Translations under genes and position numbers: made by a program
Origin: Gemmatimonadaceae bacterium
Lineage (GTDB): Bacteria > Gemmatimonadota > Gemmatimonadetes > Gemmatimonadales > Gemmatimonadaceae
Direction of reading: 5' to 3'
DNA: 64,000 nt
NCBI GenBank assembly: GCA_016742275.1
Contig: JACVCD010000009.1
Span: 147,786 to 211,785, forward strand
The notes under the pieces: generated by a model
Database searches by the model: none
What the model was told of the DNA's origin: nothing
The model's input: only the letters and a program-made list of their open reading frames with translations
Shown: one piece after another, positions 42,868 through 51,685 of the stretch
How the letters are laid out: each line of letters starts with the position of its first letter
Position numbering within the stretch: position 1 is the stretch's first letter

Positions 42868-44922
42868 CTACGGCACAATCGTCATGGTGATCTCGCCACC
42901 AGCACCCATCACGTCGTACCGGATTCGCACCGTACTACCAGCGGTCGCATTGGGTGACGCCGTCATGGTGAAGAAGTAGCCCGCAAAATTCGGACACGGG
43001 CCGACGCCAGGAGTGCAGGGCGCAATGCTCACGTTGCCCGTTGAGGTCGTGACCGTGGGTGCAGGTGTAACACCCGATGTGACCTGAGTGCCGGCCACGT
43101 TCCGTACGATGAGCTGAAAGAGCAGTGTTTCACCCGCGCGCAACGTACGCGTGTTGTTGTTGTTCGTGGAGATGGTCGCCGAACCGTAGTGTCCCGCTGC
43201 ACCGGCGGCGTACACCGTGAGTGGCGAGGCGTCGGTCTGCACCAGGACGCCATTTAACAGGTAACGTGCCGTGATCGTGGTGACACCGGCGTTGGCACCG
43301 GTCGCGAGTCCGGTCACGGAATCAATGCGTGCAACGGTCGTGAGCGACGAGGTATACCGAATCGATCCACCGGTTTCCGCTTGTACGCGTGCGCCGGCCG
43401 CGTTGTAGAGCGCTACACTGTACTGTTGCGTGGCGGGTGCTGTGACTTCCGCGTCGCGCGGTTCGATGGCAATGCGTGTGACGATGCTGGTTGGCGGCGG
43501 CGGTGGGGGTGGCGCGGCCTGGACTGTGACCGAGAACGTCTGCAAGACATCCTGGAAGCCAGCAGTCTTGCCCGTAGCCTGAATGCTGTAGGTGCCTGGT
43601 GGTGTGGCGCTCGTGGTGGTGACGCGCACCGTACCGGCCGACTGCGTAAGCGGACCTTGTGTCAGTGCTACGGTCATTCCGGCGGGGAGCGGGATGCCGA
43701 GAATTTGTGTGAAGCCCACGCTCACCGTGCCGGCAAAGCCATTCAATCGCGTCAGGTTGAACGCACCGGTCGCCTCTGAGCCGGCCACCACATTCAAGTC
43801 GGCTACGGTGATACGATAGGGAATGGTCGGTGTAACCGTCACGGCGACTCGTGACCGTCGTTCGGCCGCGCCTGAATTGGCAGCAGGTGTGGCAAGCACG
43901 TCCACTTCGTATGTGCCGGGGGCCACGTTGGCCGCCACACGCAGCGTCAGTTCGGTCTTGTCATCGAGCGCTGGATTCGGGGAAAAGGTGCCCGTGATAC
44001 CCGGTGGCGCGTTCTCGATGGACATCGTGATGGGTGCCGTGAAACGGCTCGAGCGCTGCAGAAAGAGCGATACGGGAGGTGTGCTCTGTGTACCCGCTTC
44101 GATACGCGCCGCACCGTTAGTGACGGCAAACGTCGGCATGGTCACCGCTACCATCACCGAAATGTCGACCGGGGCGAGACCCTGTGGCGTCGCGCGTACG
44201 GTGAATGGCAGGCGACCGCCGATCAGTTGAACCATGCGGATCAGATCCTGCAGTTTGTCCGGATTGGCGGTCGAGAATCGCATGCGCCAGGTATCCGGTA
44301 CACCCGCGACCGGGGTGATGGAGTGGTCGATTGCGTTCCCCGGTGCCAAGTCCATGTTCGCGACGGCTATTAGCTGAACGGCCGTGGAACCGGTGTAGTT
44401 ACCCTGCCGCGCGAGGGTTACGAGCCCTTCTCCGCTTTCCCCGAGCAATAGCGTGAAGTCCGCCGGCGTCGCGTTGAGTGTGATACCGGCGAGAGACGAT
44501 GGCACAATGCGGACACGGATGGACGAGGTATCCCGAAGTAGTTCCGGCCCCGCAGCCAGAACACGAATCGTCGCTAGCGGCGGCTCGGCTACGTACTGCA
44601 CGGGTGCGTTGGCTGCGACACTGACCCGTGCGATCGCCTGCGTGATTCCTGGTTGTAGTGTGGCGGGATCAAAGTCCACCGAGACACCAGTCGGTATCGT
44701 CGACGGATCTGCCGCGAGCGTGACGGGACCGGCAAAACTCTGACGCTCAATGGTCATGGTGAACAGCGTCACCGCACCCTGCGCAACACGCTGTTCAGAC
44801 GGAGACCCGGTCAACCGGAGTCGAGCTGGCTCCGGCGTGGTGGTGGCGTCAGCCGGCGGATCGCATGCGACGAACGCGAACAACATCCCCACGCCTGCGA
44901 TACTACGAAGGCTCCTCAGCAT
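42868..44922 (-). CDS. Ig-like-domain lipoprotein
   Basis: A 684-residue exported protein. The signal peptide ends in LFAFVACDPP (lipobox Cys). The body is a string of Ser/Thr/Val/Pro-rich beta-sandwich repeats with recurrent SVDFDPATLQPG, GTFSPNPALDDKTELTLRV, PPGTYSIQATG patterns, a polyproline hinge (QAAPPPPPPP), and a Big_2-like domain (IEPRDAEVTAPATQQYSVAL, ATGANAGVTTITARY). It is likely an adhesive or structural surface protein. ATG 44922 is preceded by GGGAGAA. No enzyme motif. Confidence 0.75.
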   Translation of the reverse strand: MLRSLRSIAGVGMLFAFVACDPPADATTTPEPARLRLTGSPSEQRVAQGAVTLFTMTIERQSFAGPVTLAADPSTIPTGVSVDFDPATLQPGITQAIARVSVAANAPVQYVAEPPLATIRVLAAGPELLRDTSSIRVRIVPSSLAGITLNATPADFTLLLGESGEGLVTLARQGNYTGSTAVQLIAVANMDLAPGNAIDHSITPVAGVPDTWRMRFSTANPDKLQDLIRMVQLIGGRLPFTVRATPQGLAPVDISVMVAVTMPTFAVTNGAARIEAGTQSTPPVSLFLQRSSRFTAPITMSIENAPPGITGTFSPNPALDDKTELTLRVAANVAPGTYEVDVLATPAANSGAAERRSRVAVTVTPTIPYRITVADLNVVAGSEATGAFNLTRLNGFAGTVSVGFTQILGIPLPAGMTVALTQGPLTQSAGTVRVTTTSATPPGTYSIQATGKTAGFQDVLQTFSVTVQAAPPPPPPPTSIVTRIAIEPRDAEVTAPATQQYSVALYNAAGARVQAETGGSIRYTSSLTTVARIDSVTGLATGANAGVTTITARYLLNGVLVQTDASPLTVYAAGAAGHYGSATISTNNNNTRTLRAGETLLFQLIVRNVAGTQVTSGVTPAPTVTTSTGNVSIAPCTPGVGPCPNFAGYFFTMTASPNATAGSTVRIRYDVMGAGGEITMTIVP

Positions 44923-45034
44923 CAATTCTCCCGTCAGCGGTTTCCGGTGGGCAATTTTTCTGGACCCATCCAGGCCTCCGTGCCGGATGTCCAACTGAGA
45001 ACGCCGGAAACCGCGCAGAATCGGACCATTCTGG

Positions 45035-45643
45035 GTGATCAGTCCTTCCTGCCTGCGCTACCGTGCGGCATACTTTCGCGGCTTTCCCGCTCGCCCACCT
45101 TCGCTGGACGGTCCTATCCCGCCTGACCAGGCCAATAAGGCCACACTGGACGCCTTGATGCCGGCGGTCTACGAGGAGCTGCACGCACTGGCACAGCGCG
45201 CACTACGGGCGGAACGGGCAGACCATACGCTGCAACCCACGGCACTGGTCAACGAGGCCTACATCCGTCTCAGCGGGCAGCGCAGTGTCGACTGGATGAA
45301 CCGGTCGCAGTTCTTTGGACTGGCCGCGCAGATGATGCGACGCATCCTCGTGAATCATGCGGAATCACGGAACGCGGCCAAGCGCGGTGGACTGGCCACC
45401 CGCGTCACCCTGGATGATTCCCTTTCGTGGTCGGGTGAACGTGATTTGGATCTCGTTGAACTCGATGCCGCATTGAACGAGCTGGGGCGGCTCGATCCAC
45501 GTCAGGCGCGGGTCGTGGAACTCCGGTTTTTTGCAGGCCTCAATATCGACGAGACGGCACAGGTACTCGAGATCTCTCCCACCACGGTGAAGCGCGAGTG
45601 GACACTCGCGAAAGCCTGGCTGCATCGAGCGCTCACGACATGA
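45035..45643 (+). CDS. ECF RNA polymerase sigma factor (TIGR02999-type, kinase-linked)
   Basis: A sigma-70-like protein of up to 202 residues. Region 2 reads LMPAVYEELHALAQRALRAE, then LVNEAYIRLSGQRSVDW and FFGLAAQMMRRILVNHA; region 4 reads ARVVELRFFAGLNIDETAQVL and SPTTVKREWTLAKAWL. This subgroup is typically encoded next to a Ser/Thr kinase, as here, and is thought to be controlled by phosphorylation instead of a classical anti-sigma. The start is unclear: the GTG at 45035 gives a nonconserved N-terminus, while ATG at 45158 would cut region 2. Stop overlaps the kinase start (ATGA). Confidence 0.85.
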   Translation: MISPSCLRYRAAYFRGFPARPPSLDGPIPPDQANKATLDALMPAVYEELHALAQRALRAERADHTLQPTALVNEAYIRLSGQRSVDWMNRSQFFGLAAQMMRRILVNHAESRNAAKRGGLATRVTLDDSLSWSGERDLDLVELDAALNELGRLDPRQARVVELRFFAGLNIDETAQVLEISPTTVKREWTLAKAWLHRALTT

Positions 45644-48492
45644 CCTACGTGAACGATTCGGGCGCGATGCATCCGGCCGAGTGGGAATCGCTCAAGGAAA
45701 TGTTCTACGATGCGCTCGAATTACCGCCGGAGGATCGCGCGGCGTTTGTTGAGCGAGTAGCAGGGCACAGCACGACGCTTCGCACACAACTCGAGTCGCT
45801 GCTGACCGCGCATGGCGCCACCGAGGACTTTCTCGAGACGCCAGCTGCAGCAATGTCACCCGACGCGGTGCCGTCTTTGGGTGCCGAGGTGCTGCCCTCA
45901 CGCGGACGCGTCGGGCCGTATCGCCTGCTGAGGGAGATAGGTCGTGGCGGTATGGGCGCCGTCTACCTCGCTACGCGTGATGACGGGGAATTCGAACAGC
46001 AGGTCGCAGTGAAGTTGGTCAAGCGTGGCATGGATACGGACGTCATTCTCGCGCGCTTCCGCCGCGAACGGCAAGTGCTCGCAGGGCTCGATCATCCGAA
46101 CATCGCACGTTTGCTGGACGGGGGAACTACACCCGACGGCGTGCCGTACTTCGTCATGGAATACGTGCAGGGCCAATCGATTGGCGCGTACTGCACAGCT
46201 CACAATCTGAGTTCCGCAGAGCAGCTCACGCTGTTTCGCACGGTGTGCACTGCAGTACAGCATGCACATCAGAATCTCGTGGTGCATCGCGATATCAAGT
46301 CCGGCAACATTCTCGTTGCCGACGACGGCACACCGAAGCTGCTCGACTTCGGAATCGCCAGACTACTCGATCCCGAACGTGACGGGAGCGGTGAAGCGCA
46401 AACGGATACGTTGCGTGCCATGACACCGGAGTACGCGAGCCCTGAGCAACTCCGTGGTGGACTGGTTACCACGGCCACCGATGTGTACTCGTTGGGCGTA
46501 CTACTCTACGAGATACTCACCGGACGTCGGCCATTCGCCGGGAACGACATGCGGGCCGAAGATGTGGTGCGCGCGGTGTGTGACACCGATGCACCACCGC
46601 CCAGCACGGCGGTGGCCCGCGAGGCAACCCGACGCGCATTGCGCGGGGATCTCGATACGATTGTGCTCAAGGCGATGCACAAGGAGCCGTCGCGTCGGTA
46701 TCACTCAGTCGAAGCGTTCTCCGACGACATCGGCCGATTCCTTGCAGGTCACCCTGTCACCGCGCGGCGCGATACGCTCGGCTACCGGGTGTTCAAGTTC
46801 GCGCAGCGCAATCGTGTAGGACTTGGCGTGGCGCTGCTGGTGCTCGTGTCGCTGGTTGGTGGATTGGGTGCGACGATCTGGCAGGCACGTATCGCGAACC
46901 GGGAACGTTTGCGCGCCGAGCGGCGATTCGCTGACGTGCGCGCCTTGGCTACGTCGTTCCTGTTTGAAGTGCATGACGCGATCGCGAATCTGCCGGGTGC
47001 GACACCCGCGCGTGCACTACTTGTCAAGCGTGGCCTGAACTCACTCGACGCGCTCGCCCGTGAGGCGGCAGGTGACACGCTGCTCGAACGCGAGCTCGCC
47101 GCTGCCTATCAGCGCCTGGGTCTCGTGCAGGGCAATTCGTACAACGACAACCTCGGTGACTCCGATGCGGCACTCAAGAGCTACCGTGCCTCCGTCGTGT
47201 TGCTTGAGCGATCGATTGCACCTACGTCAAGCAATGCCGAGGCGCTGAGCGCGCTCGCGGTTGGCTACAAGGGATTGGCCAACATGCAGAACATCACCGG
47301 CGATATCAAAGGTTCAGTCGACAATCTCGAGCGCGCGCTGATCGTGCAGCGACGCGCGGTGTCGCTGGATACAGGTAACGTCGACTATCGGCGCGCACTG
47401 TCGAACATTTACTACGAGATGGGTGATAGCCGCGGTGGAGTCGGTCAGTCCAATATCGGCGATATACCTGGTGCGCTAGCCAGCTATCGCGCAGCGGTGG
47501 CGCAGCGTGAGACGCTGCACGTGAAGTTGCCCAATGATGTGGAGGTCCGTGGCGGACTTGCCAATACGCTCATGAATCTCGGCATCCTCGAACAAACCGT
47601 CGGCGATACGCTCGGACTGCCGCACCTGCGTCGCGGTGTGGACATTCTGGAGAAAATCGTCGCCGAGAACCCCAATGACGGGTTTCGTAGAGTCAACTTG
47701 CTGTCTGGCTACATGAAGCTCCGCCGATCCCTGGCCGATGAGGGCCAGTATGCGGATGGCATTGCCATGGTCCGCAGGGTCGCGGACGTGCTGCAACCGA
47801 TGGTCGCGATCGACACACAGAATACTCTGCTGGCACGCAACCTCGGCGTCACCTGGAACACTCTTGGTCAGGACCTCCGCGCAATGGGTGATGCCCGAGC
47901 TGCCATCGAACATCATCGGCGCGCGCTGGCGATCATGGAGCGGTTGCGTGCGGCCGCACCAAAGAGTGTGGAGTTCCAGCAGGATGTTGCTTTCACGCAC
48001 GGATTGCTGGCCGATGCGTTTCTCGATGCAGGTGATGTCGCCTCGTCGGTTCGTGAGTACGAGCGGGCTATAGCGCTAAAGAAGGAATTGCAAGTGTCGG
48101 AGCCTGCGAGTCCCCGTCACGTCGACGATCTCGCGCTACTGTATGCAGGGTTGGGCGATGCGCTCGATCGTTCAGGGCGTGCAGTGAGCGCGGACGCTGC
48201 CGTCGGGAAGGCCGTGCCTTTGGCCGAGGCCGCTGCGGCACGTGCGGGTAGCGCGCGGAAGGCGCAGAGTAGCCTGGCCAGTATCTACCAGAGTGCAGGG
48301 TCGATGCATGTGCGAAGGGCGCTGGTCTCGAGTGAACCAGGCGCGCGCGCAGCTCACTGCGACCATGCGCTGGTGTGGCTGCGCAAGAGCCAACGCATGT
48401 GGGAAGAAATGCGTGGCAGGGGCACGCTCCCTGGTTCGGTGCGTGCACAGCCGGATTCTGTCGCGGCGGCGATGGCGAGGTGTGGGGGCTGA
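45640..48492 (+). CDS. Transmembrane Ser/Thr protein kinase with TPR-like sensor region
   Basis: A 950-residue PknB-type kinase. Glycine loop GRGGMGAVY (101-109), Lys125 in VAVK, catalytic HRDIKSGN (Asp218), DFG at 236-238, and TPEYASPEQLRGG in the activation segment are all intact, so it should be active. A membrane helix follows (about 395-415, LGVALLVLVSLVGGLGATIW). The external or distal part is a long run of TPR-like helical repeats (AAYQRLGLVQGNSYN, DLRAMGDARAAIEHHRRAL). Translationally coupled to the sigma factor gene, which is its likely target or partner. Confidence 0.92.
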   Translation: MTYVNDSGAMHPAEWESLKEMFYDALELPPEDRAAFVERVAGHSTTLRTQLESLLTAHGATEDFLETPAAAMSPDAVPSLGAEVLPSRGRVGPYRLLREIGRGGMGAVYLATRDDGEFEQQVAVKLVKRGMDTDVILARFRRERQVLAGLDHPNIARLLDGGTTPDGVPYFVMEYVQGQSIGAYCTAHNLSSAEQLTLFRTVCTAVQHAHQNLVVHRDIKSGNILVADDGTPKLLDFGIARLLDPERDGSGEAQTDTLRAMTPEYASPEQLRGGLVTTATDVYSLGVLLYEILTGRRPFAGNDMRAEDVVRAVCDTDAPPPSTAVAREATRRALRGDLDTIVLKAMHKEPSRRYHSVEAFSDDIGRFLAGHPVTARRDTLGYRVFKFAQRNRVGLGVALLVLVSLVGGLGATIWQARIANRERLRAERRFADVRALATSFLFEVHDAIANLPGATPARALLVKRGLNSLDALAREAAGDTLLERELAAAYQRLGLVQGNSYNDNLGDSDAALKSYRASVVLLERSIAPTSSNAEALSALAVGYKGLANMQNITGDIKGSVDNLERALIVQRRAVSLDTGNVDYRRALSNIYYEMGDSRGGVGQSNIGDIPGALASYRAAVAQRETLHVKLPNDVEVRGGLANTLMNLGILEQTVGDTLGLPHLRRGVDILEKIVAENPNDGFRRVNLLSGYMKLRRSLADEGQYADGIAMVRRVADVLQPMVAIDTQNTLLARNLGVTWNTLGQDLRAMGDARAAIEHHRRALAIMERLRAAAPKSVEFQQDVAFTHGLLADAFLDAGDVASSVREYERAIALKKELQVSEPASPRHVDDLALLYAGLGDALDRSGRAVSADAAVGKAVPLAEAAAARAGSARKAQSSLASIYQSAGSMHVRRALVSSEPGARAAHCDHALVWLRKSQRMWEEMRGRGTLPGSVRAQPDSVAAAMARCGG

Positions 48493-48616
48493 TCGGCGCT
48501 CGTTCTCCCATTTGTTGGTGAACTGCAGGCGACATCAGATGGAGCCGTTCCCCCGAGAGTCGCGTCTTGGGTCAACGGCATCGACTGCTGGCGCCACGAG
48601 ATAGTGGGAAATGCAA

Positions 48617-48658
48617 ACCGCCCCACCGTGCGGATGTACGCAGGTGGGGCGGTCTTTG
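48617..48658 (+). terminator. Probable terminator of the sigma-kinase operon
   Basis: ACCGCCCCACC and GGTGGGGCGGT form an 11-bp stem (48617-48627 with 48643-48653), with an inner TGCG/CGCA pair in the loop, followed by CTTTG. It lies 125 bases after the kinase stop. The rest of 48493-48900 shows no convincing ORF or RNA gene. Confidence 0.65.
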
Positions 48659-49046
48659 CGAGTGATGTGCTCGCGCGAAACTGACCAGTGCTAATCAGTC
48701 GTCGCGTGTAGGCGAACTGACTGGCTGCCCCTCTGCGTTGTGGCGTATGCCGATGCCGTGCGCAGCGTCGAATCGACACCGCGCGCGCACCGGCCCGAAG
48801 GGCGTGCGGCGGACACTCGCGTGCAATGCACGCGGGTGACGGCGAATCGGTGTGGTTGAGCGCGAAGGAGCATGGCGGCGAGATAGATAGGCGCTGCGTG
48901 TACGAGAACTTACCTGTGTGCACCTTAGCCCGTGCTGTCGCCAACGTCAATGATGGTGCAGCTATGCGGCAGAGTGCGCACTCAATGGAACTTGTTTCTC
49001 CGGTGTGTGTACTATCATCGAATTGGGAGTCGCGTCCCGATGTCAT

Positions 49047-49126
49047 GGAGCGCGTGCGGCGATGCTGCGCGCGCTCCAGCCGTAAGCACATTGTGCTCGG
49101 CAGGCATCGGCGGCGCGCTTTTTTTT
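49047..49126 (+). promoter_or_regulatory. Attenuator-like leader before the DksA/TraR gene
   Basis: GGAGCGCG (49047-49054) can pair with CGCGCTCC (49070-49077). The same GCGCGC can instead pair with GCGCGC at 49113-49118, enclosing a small AGCAC-ATT-GTGCT hairpin and directly followed by eight Ts (49119-49126). These mutually exclusive stems look like an antiterminator/terminator pair. The T-run ends 30 bases before the ATG at 49157. Alternatively, the segment is the 3' end of a small RNA starting after TACTAT (49010-49015). No known riboswitch was recognised. Confidence 0.4.
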
Positions 49127-49156
49127 GCCCCCTGGTTCCATGCCGAGGATACGCAC

Positions 49157-49459
49157 ATGTCGTTGCATCACGAAACAAACACACACCTGTCCATGAGCGA
49201 ACTCCGCGGACTGGTGAGTGAACTCAATACCGATCGCGCGCGTCTCACGCGTTCGCTCACACTGATGGCCGACGATACCGGTGAAGAGGCCACGCGGGTA
49301 CGAGAGCACACGCAAGCTCGGCATGACGCCGTCGTTGCCGCCATCGAGCGTGTTGCCGATGACACCTACGGTGTATGCGTGCGCTGCGGTGAAGGCATCC
49401 CGTATGGTCGTCTCCTGGTCATGCCGGAGGTGACACATTGTGTGACCTGCCAGGGTTGA
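49157..49459 (+). CDS. DksA/TraR-type zinc-finger protein
   Basis: A 100-residue protein. The N-terminal about 65 residues form an antiparallel helical hairpin (LRGLVSELNTDRARLTRSL, ARHDAVVAAIERVADD), followed by a four-cysteine finger (Cys74, Cys77, Cys95, Cys98) with GEGIPYGRLLVMPEVTHC between. Such proteins bind the RNA polymerase secondary channel and modulate transcription, often with ppGpp. ATG 49157 has GAGGA upstream; an in-frame ATG at 48932 would add 75 nonconserved residues. The gene is shorter than DksA (about 150) and closer to TraR/YbiI size. Confidence 0.85.
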   Translation: MSLHHETNTHLSMSELRGLVSELNTDRARLTRSLTLMADDTGEEATRVREHTQARHDAVVAAIERVADDTYGVCVRCGEGIPYGRLLVMPEVTHCVTCQG

Positions 49460-49479
49460 TGGAACTTCGGCTTGCGCAG

Positions 49480-49514
49480 CAAACTACTATTGCATAGTAT
49501 GCAGTGGTAGTTTG
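49480..49514. promoter_or_regulatory. PadR-type operator palindrome
   Basis: CAAACTAC (49480-49487) is mirrored by GTAGTTTG (49507-49514), with inner GCAT (49492-49495) and ATGC (49499-49502). This 35-base dyad stands alone in AT-rich sequence 34 bases before the PadR ATG. PadR repressors usually bind such dyads at their own promoters, so it is a likely autoregulatory operator. Confidence 0.6.
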
Positions 49515-49548
49515 TTGCTGACCGATTCCCCCGTCGCCCGGGACACGT

Positions 49549-49875
49549 ATGAAATCCAATTGGTTCTACATCCTGCTTTCCGTTTCGGCCGCGCCACGCT
49601 ACGGCACGGCGATTCAGGATGATGTACGCGAGTTGAGCGACGGCAAGGTGCGACTGTGGCCGGCTACGCTCTATGGTTCCCTCGAAGAGCTGGTGCGTCA
49701 GGGATGGCTCGAGGAGATGAGTGAAGACGACCGTCCGGATGTGATCTCCGGTCGTGAGCGGTTCTATCGTATCTCTCGCGCCGGGAAGACCGCGCTTCGG
49801 CAGGAAGTCGAGCGGATGGAGTCCCTCGCGCATGTGGCCCGCGCGCGACTTGCACTGCGGGGGGCAGGCGCATGA
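49549..49875 (+). CDS. PadR-family transcriptional regulator
   Basis: A 108-residue winged-helix repressor. The PadR pattern is clear: FYILLSVSAAPRYGTAIQDDV, LSDGKVRLWPATLYGSLEELVRQGWLEE, and RERFYRISRAGKTALRQEVERM. The shorter C-terminus matches the small PadR-like group that governs adjacent membrane proteins. Its stop overlaps the start of the following permease gene (ATGA), and a palindromic operator lies upstream, so the two genes form an autoregulated cassette. Confidence 0.92.
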   Translation: MKSNWFYILLSVSAAPRYGTAIQDDVRELSDGKVRLWPATLYGSLEELVRQGWLEEMSEDDRPDVISGRERFYRISRAGKTALRQEVERMESLAHVARARLALRGAGA

Positions 49876-51044
49876 GTGCGCATCGTGGATGGACGCGGCT
49901 TTTCCGCGTCAGCCTTCGTGTATTGCCGCGTGAGTTGCGTGAGAAACATGGTGCGGCAATGGAATCGTTGTTCTCGCGCGATATGGAGCGCGCGAAAGAG
50001 GAGGGAAGTGAAATGCGAACGGGCATTGCTGCCATATGGGATCTGTTGGCACGAGGTTCGTATGAACGGATTCGCGAAGTCTGGCGCATGAAGCCTGCGG
50101 TGTCGCATGCTGATGACAAAGGTCTACTCCCGCGCGTGCCTGAGCGGGGAGAGATGCTACGTCGCATAGCCAAGGCGTACCTGGTCTCACTCGTCTTGCT
50201 CACTTTGTGTCTCCTGACGGTATCAGCCCTTCGCCAGCTCCAAGCCGGGGATTTCACGGGCGGTCAGGGGCCGAAGCTCATTCTGCTGAGTATACCGTTC
50301 ACGGCAGCGATGACGGTTCCGATGTCAGTGTTTCTCGCGGTGTCATTCGTGGCGCTCGGCGTAGCACGGGCACCACGAGAAGTAAGGCTGCAGTCTGCGA
50401 AGACCTACTACTTCGCGCTCCTCGCGCCTACGCTACTGTTCTCTGCGGGAATTGGTCTCGTCAGTTTTGCTCTGAACACCGAATTGGTACCTCGAGCCAA
50501 TGCGCACTACGAAGATGTGCGGTATGGACGGCCCGGATATCATGGGGACCGGAGTATGACGCTCAGTCAACTGCAATCGAAGCAGTATCTGCTGAATGCC
50601 GAGCTACTAGCGCATGAGAACGCGCTAAAGTTCATGCAGAATCGGCCAGCAACGCCTGAGGAAACTCTCTCTCTGAATATTGCGCCTTGGACGTTGAACG
50701 TCCGAGAAACCAAGATTGCGGCGATGTCGAATGCGATAGAGATCCACAAAAAGTACGCACTCGCGGTCGCGTGCGTCGTGCTCTCGTTGGCAGCAGTGGC
50801 GCTGACACCTGGGCGCACCCGGCATGGCACACCACTGCTCGCGCTGTCGAGTGTGGCGGTCTTTACCTTTTACTACATTTGCCTCATGGCCGGCGAAAGT
50901 ATGGCCGAGCAACTGCTTATCTCTCCGTGGCAGGCAATGTGGGCCGCCAATGAGTTCATCCTGATCAGCGCCCTCTTACTGCTGTGGTATCGGTTCAAGT
51001 CGGAAGGCTCTACGCAGCCTGCCGAGGCACGACTAACGATGTAA
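49872..51044 (+). CDS. LptF/LptG-like permease with orphan-permease N-terminal prefix
   Basis: A 390-residue membrane protein. Residues 1-45 (LFRVSLRVLPRELREKHGAAM, then RDMERAKEEG) look like the permease-prefix domain that precedes PadR-linked orphan ABC permeases. The rest is YjgP/YjgQ-like: three helices (about 97-197) containing SIPFTAAMTVPMSVFLAV, a short periplasmic segment of about 90 residues instead of the usual 150-170, and three helices beginning EIHKKYALAVAC and containing FYYICLMAGESMAE. These match the lptF product of this window (EIHKKFALSFAC, LYYICLMGGEALAD). A PadR-regulated Lpt-type permease is unusual. Substrate unknown. Confidence 0.75.
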   Translation: MSAHRGWTRLFRVSLRVLPRELREKHGAAMESLFSRDMERAKEEGSEMRTGIAAIWDLLARGSYERIREVWRMKPAVSHADDKGLLPRVPERGEMLRRIAKAYLVSLVLLTLCLLTVSALRQLQAGDFTGGQGPKLILLSIPFTAAMTVPMSVFLAVSFVALGVARAPREVRLQSAKTYYFALLAPTLLFSAGIGLVSFALNTELVPRANAHYEDVRYGRPGYHGDRSMTLSQLQSKQYLLNAELLAHENALKFMQNRPATPEETLSLNIAPWTLNVRETKIAAMSNAIEIHKKYALAVACVVLSLAAVALTPGRTRHGTPLLALSSVAVFTFYYICLMAGESMAEQLLISPWQAMWAANEFILISALLLLWYRFKSEGSTQPAEARLTM

Positions 51045-51175
51045 GGGATATTGCCCCTCGCACGTTGGTACGCAGCAACATCCGGGCATTCATCCCGGTA
51101 CCGTCCACACCTGCGATCTTGACCGCCGTCAATTCCCCAATCCGCGACCAGTCGTCGCCAACCATCGAATCGCCT

Positions 51176-51685
51176 ATGGACCTCGCGGCACTCCGCCGCG
51201 GGGACGCGGCTGCGATCGCGGAATGTTATCGACGACATGCTGGTGGCTTGCTCACCATGCTGCATCGATTCATTGGCTCACGAGAGGATGCCGAAGACAT
51301 CGTGCATGATGTATTCGTCGAATTGCCGCGAGCTATGGCGCAATACCAAGAGCACGGTCGTTTTGATGCATGGCTTGCACGGGTTGCCGTACGTCGAGCC
51401 ATCGACCAGCAGCGGCGGCGCAAATGGTTTGCGCCGCTATCTGCGGTGTTCGAGCGGAGCGATGATGGCCAGTCGATTGATCGGGATGTCATTGCGCTCG
51501 ATCGTGCGGGCAATGCGCTCGCCAAGCTCTCACCCTCTCTGCGACAGGTCGTGGTGCTTCGCATCATGCTTGATCTCACGCATCCGGAAATCGCCAAGTG
51601 GCTGGGCATTTCCGTGCAAGCCTCCGAGGTGCGCTTGCACCGCGCCATCAAACAGCTTCGTCAGCAACTGGAGCACCTGCGATGA
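51176..51685 (+). CDS. ECF RNA polymerase sigma factor
   Basis: A 169-residue sigma factor. Region 2: ALRRGDAAAIAECYRRHAGGL, DAEDIVHDVFVELPRAM, FDAWLARVAVRRAIDQQRRR. Region 4: LRQVVVLRIMLDLTHPEIAKWL and QASEVRLHRAIKQLRQQL. The ATG at 51176 gives the standard N-terminus; the longer open frame upstream is noncoding. Stop overlaps the next start (ATGA), which encodes a one-helix membrane protein that is the probable anti-sigma. The 131-base gap after the PadR cassette suggests a separate promoter. Confidence 0.9.
   Translation: MDLAALRRGDAAAIAECYRRHAGGLLTMLHRFIGSREDAEDIVHDVFVELPRAMAQYQEHGRFDAWLARVAVRRAIDQQRRRKWFAPLSAVFERSDDGQSIDRDVIALDRAGNALAKLSPSLRQVVVLRIMLDLTHPEIAKWLGISVQASEVRLHRAIKQLRQQLEHLR

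Noticed and set aside
48354..49184. 276-codon minus-strand open frame across the kinase end and the following gap
   Set aside because: Starts in the kinase shadow; threonine/serine-rich translation with no recognisable domain or ribosome site.
48826..49221. 131-codon plus-strand open frame before the DksA/TraR gene
   Set aside because: No family pattern, cysteine/arginine-rich out-of-frame composition, and it crosses the leader structure and the start of the real gene.
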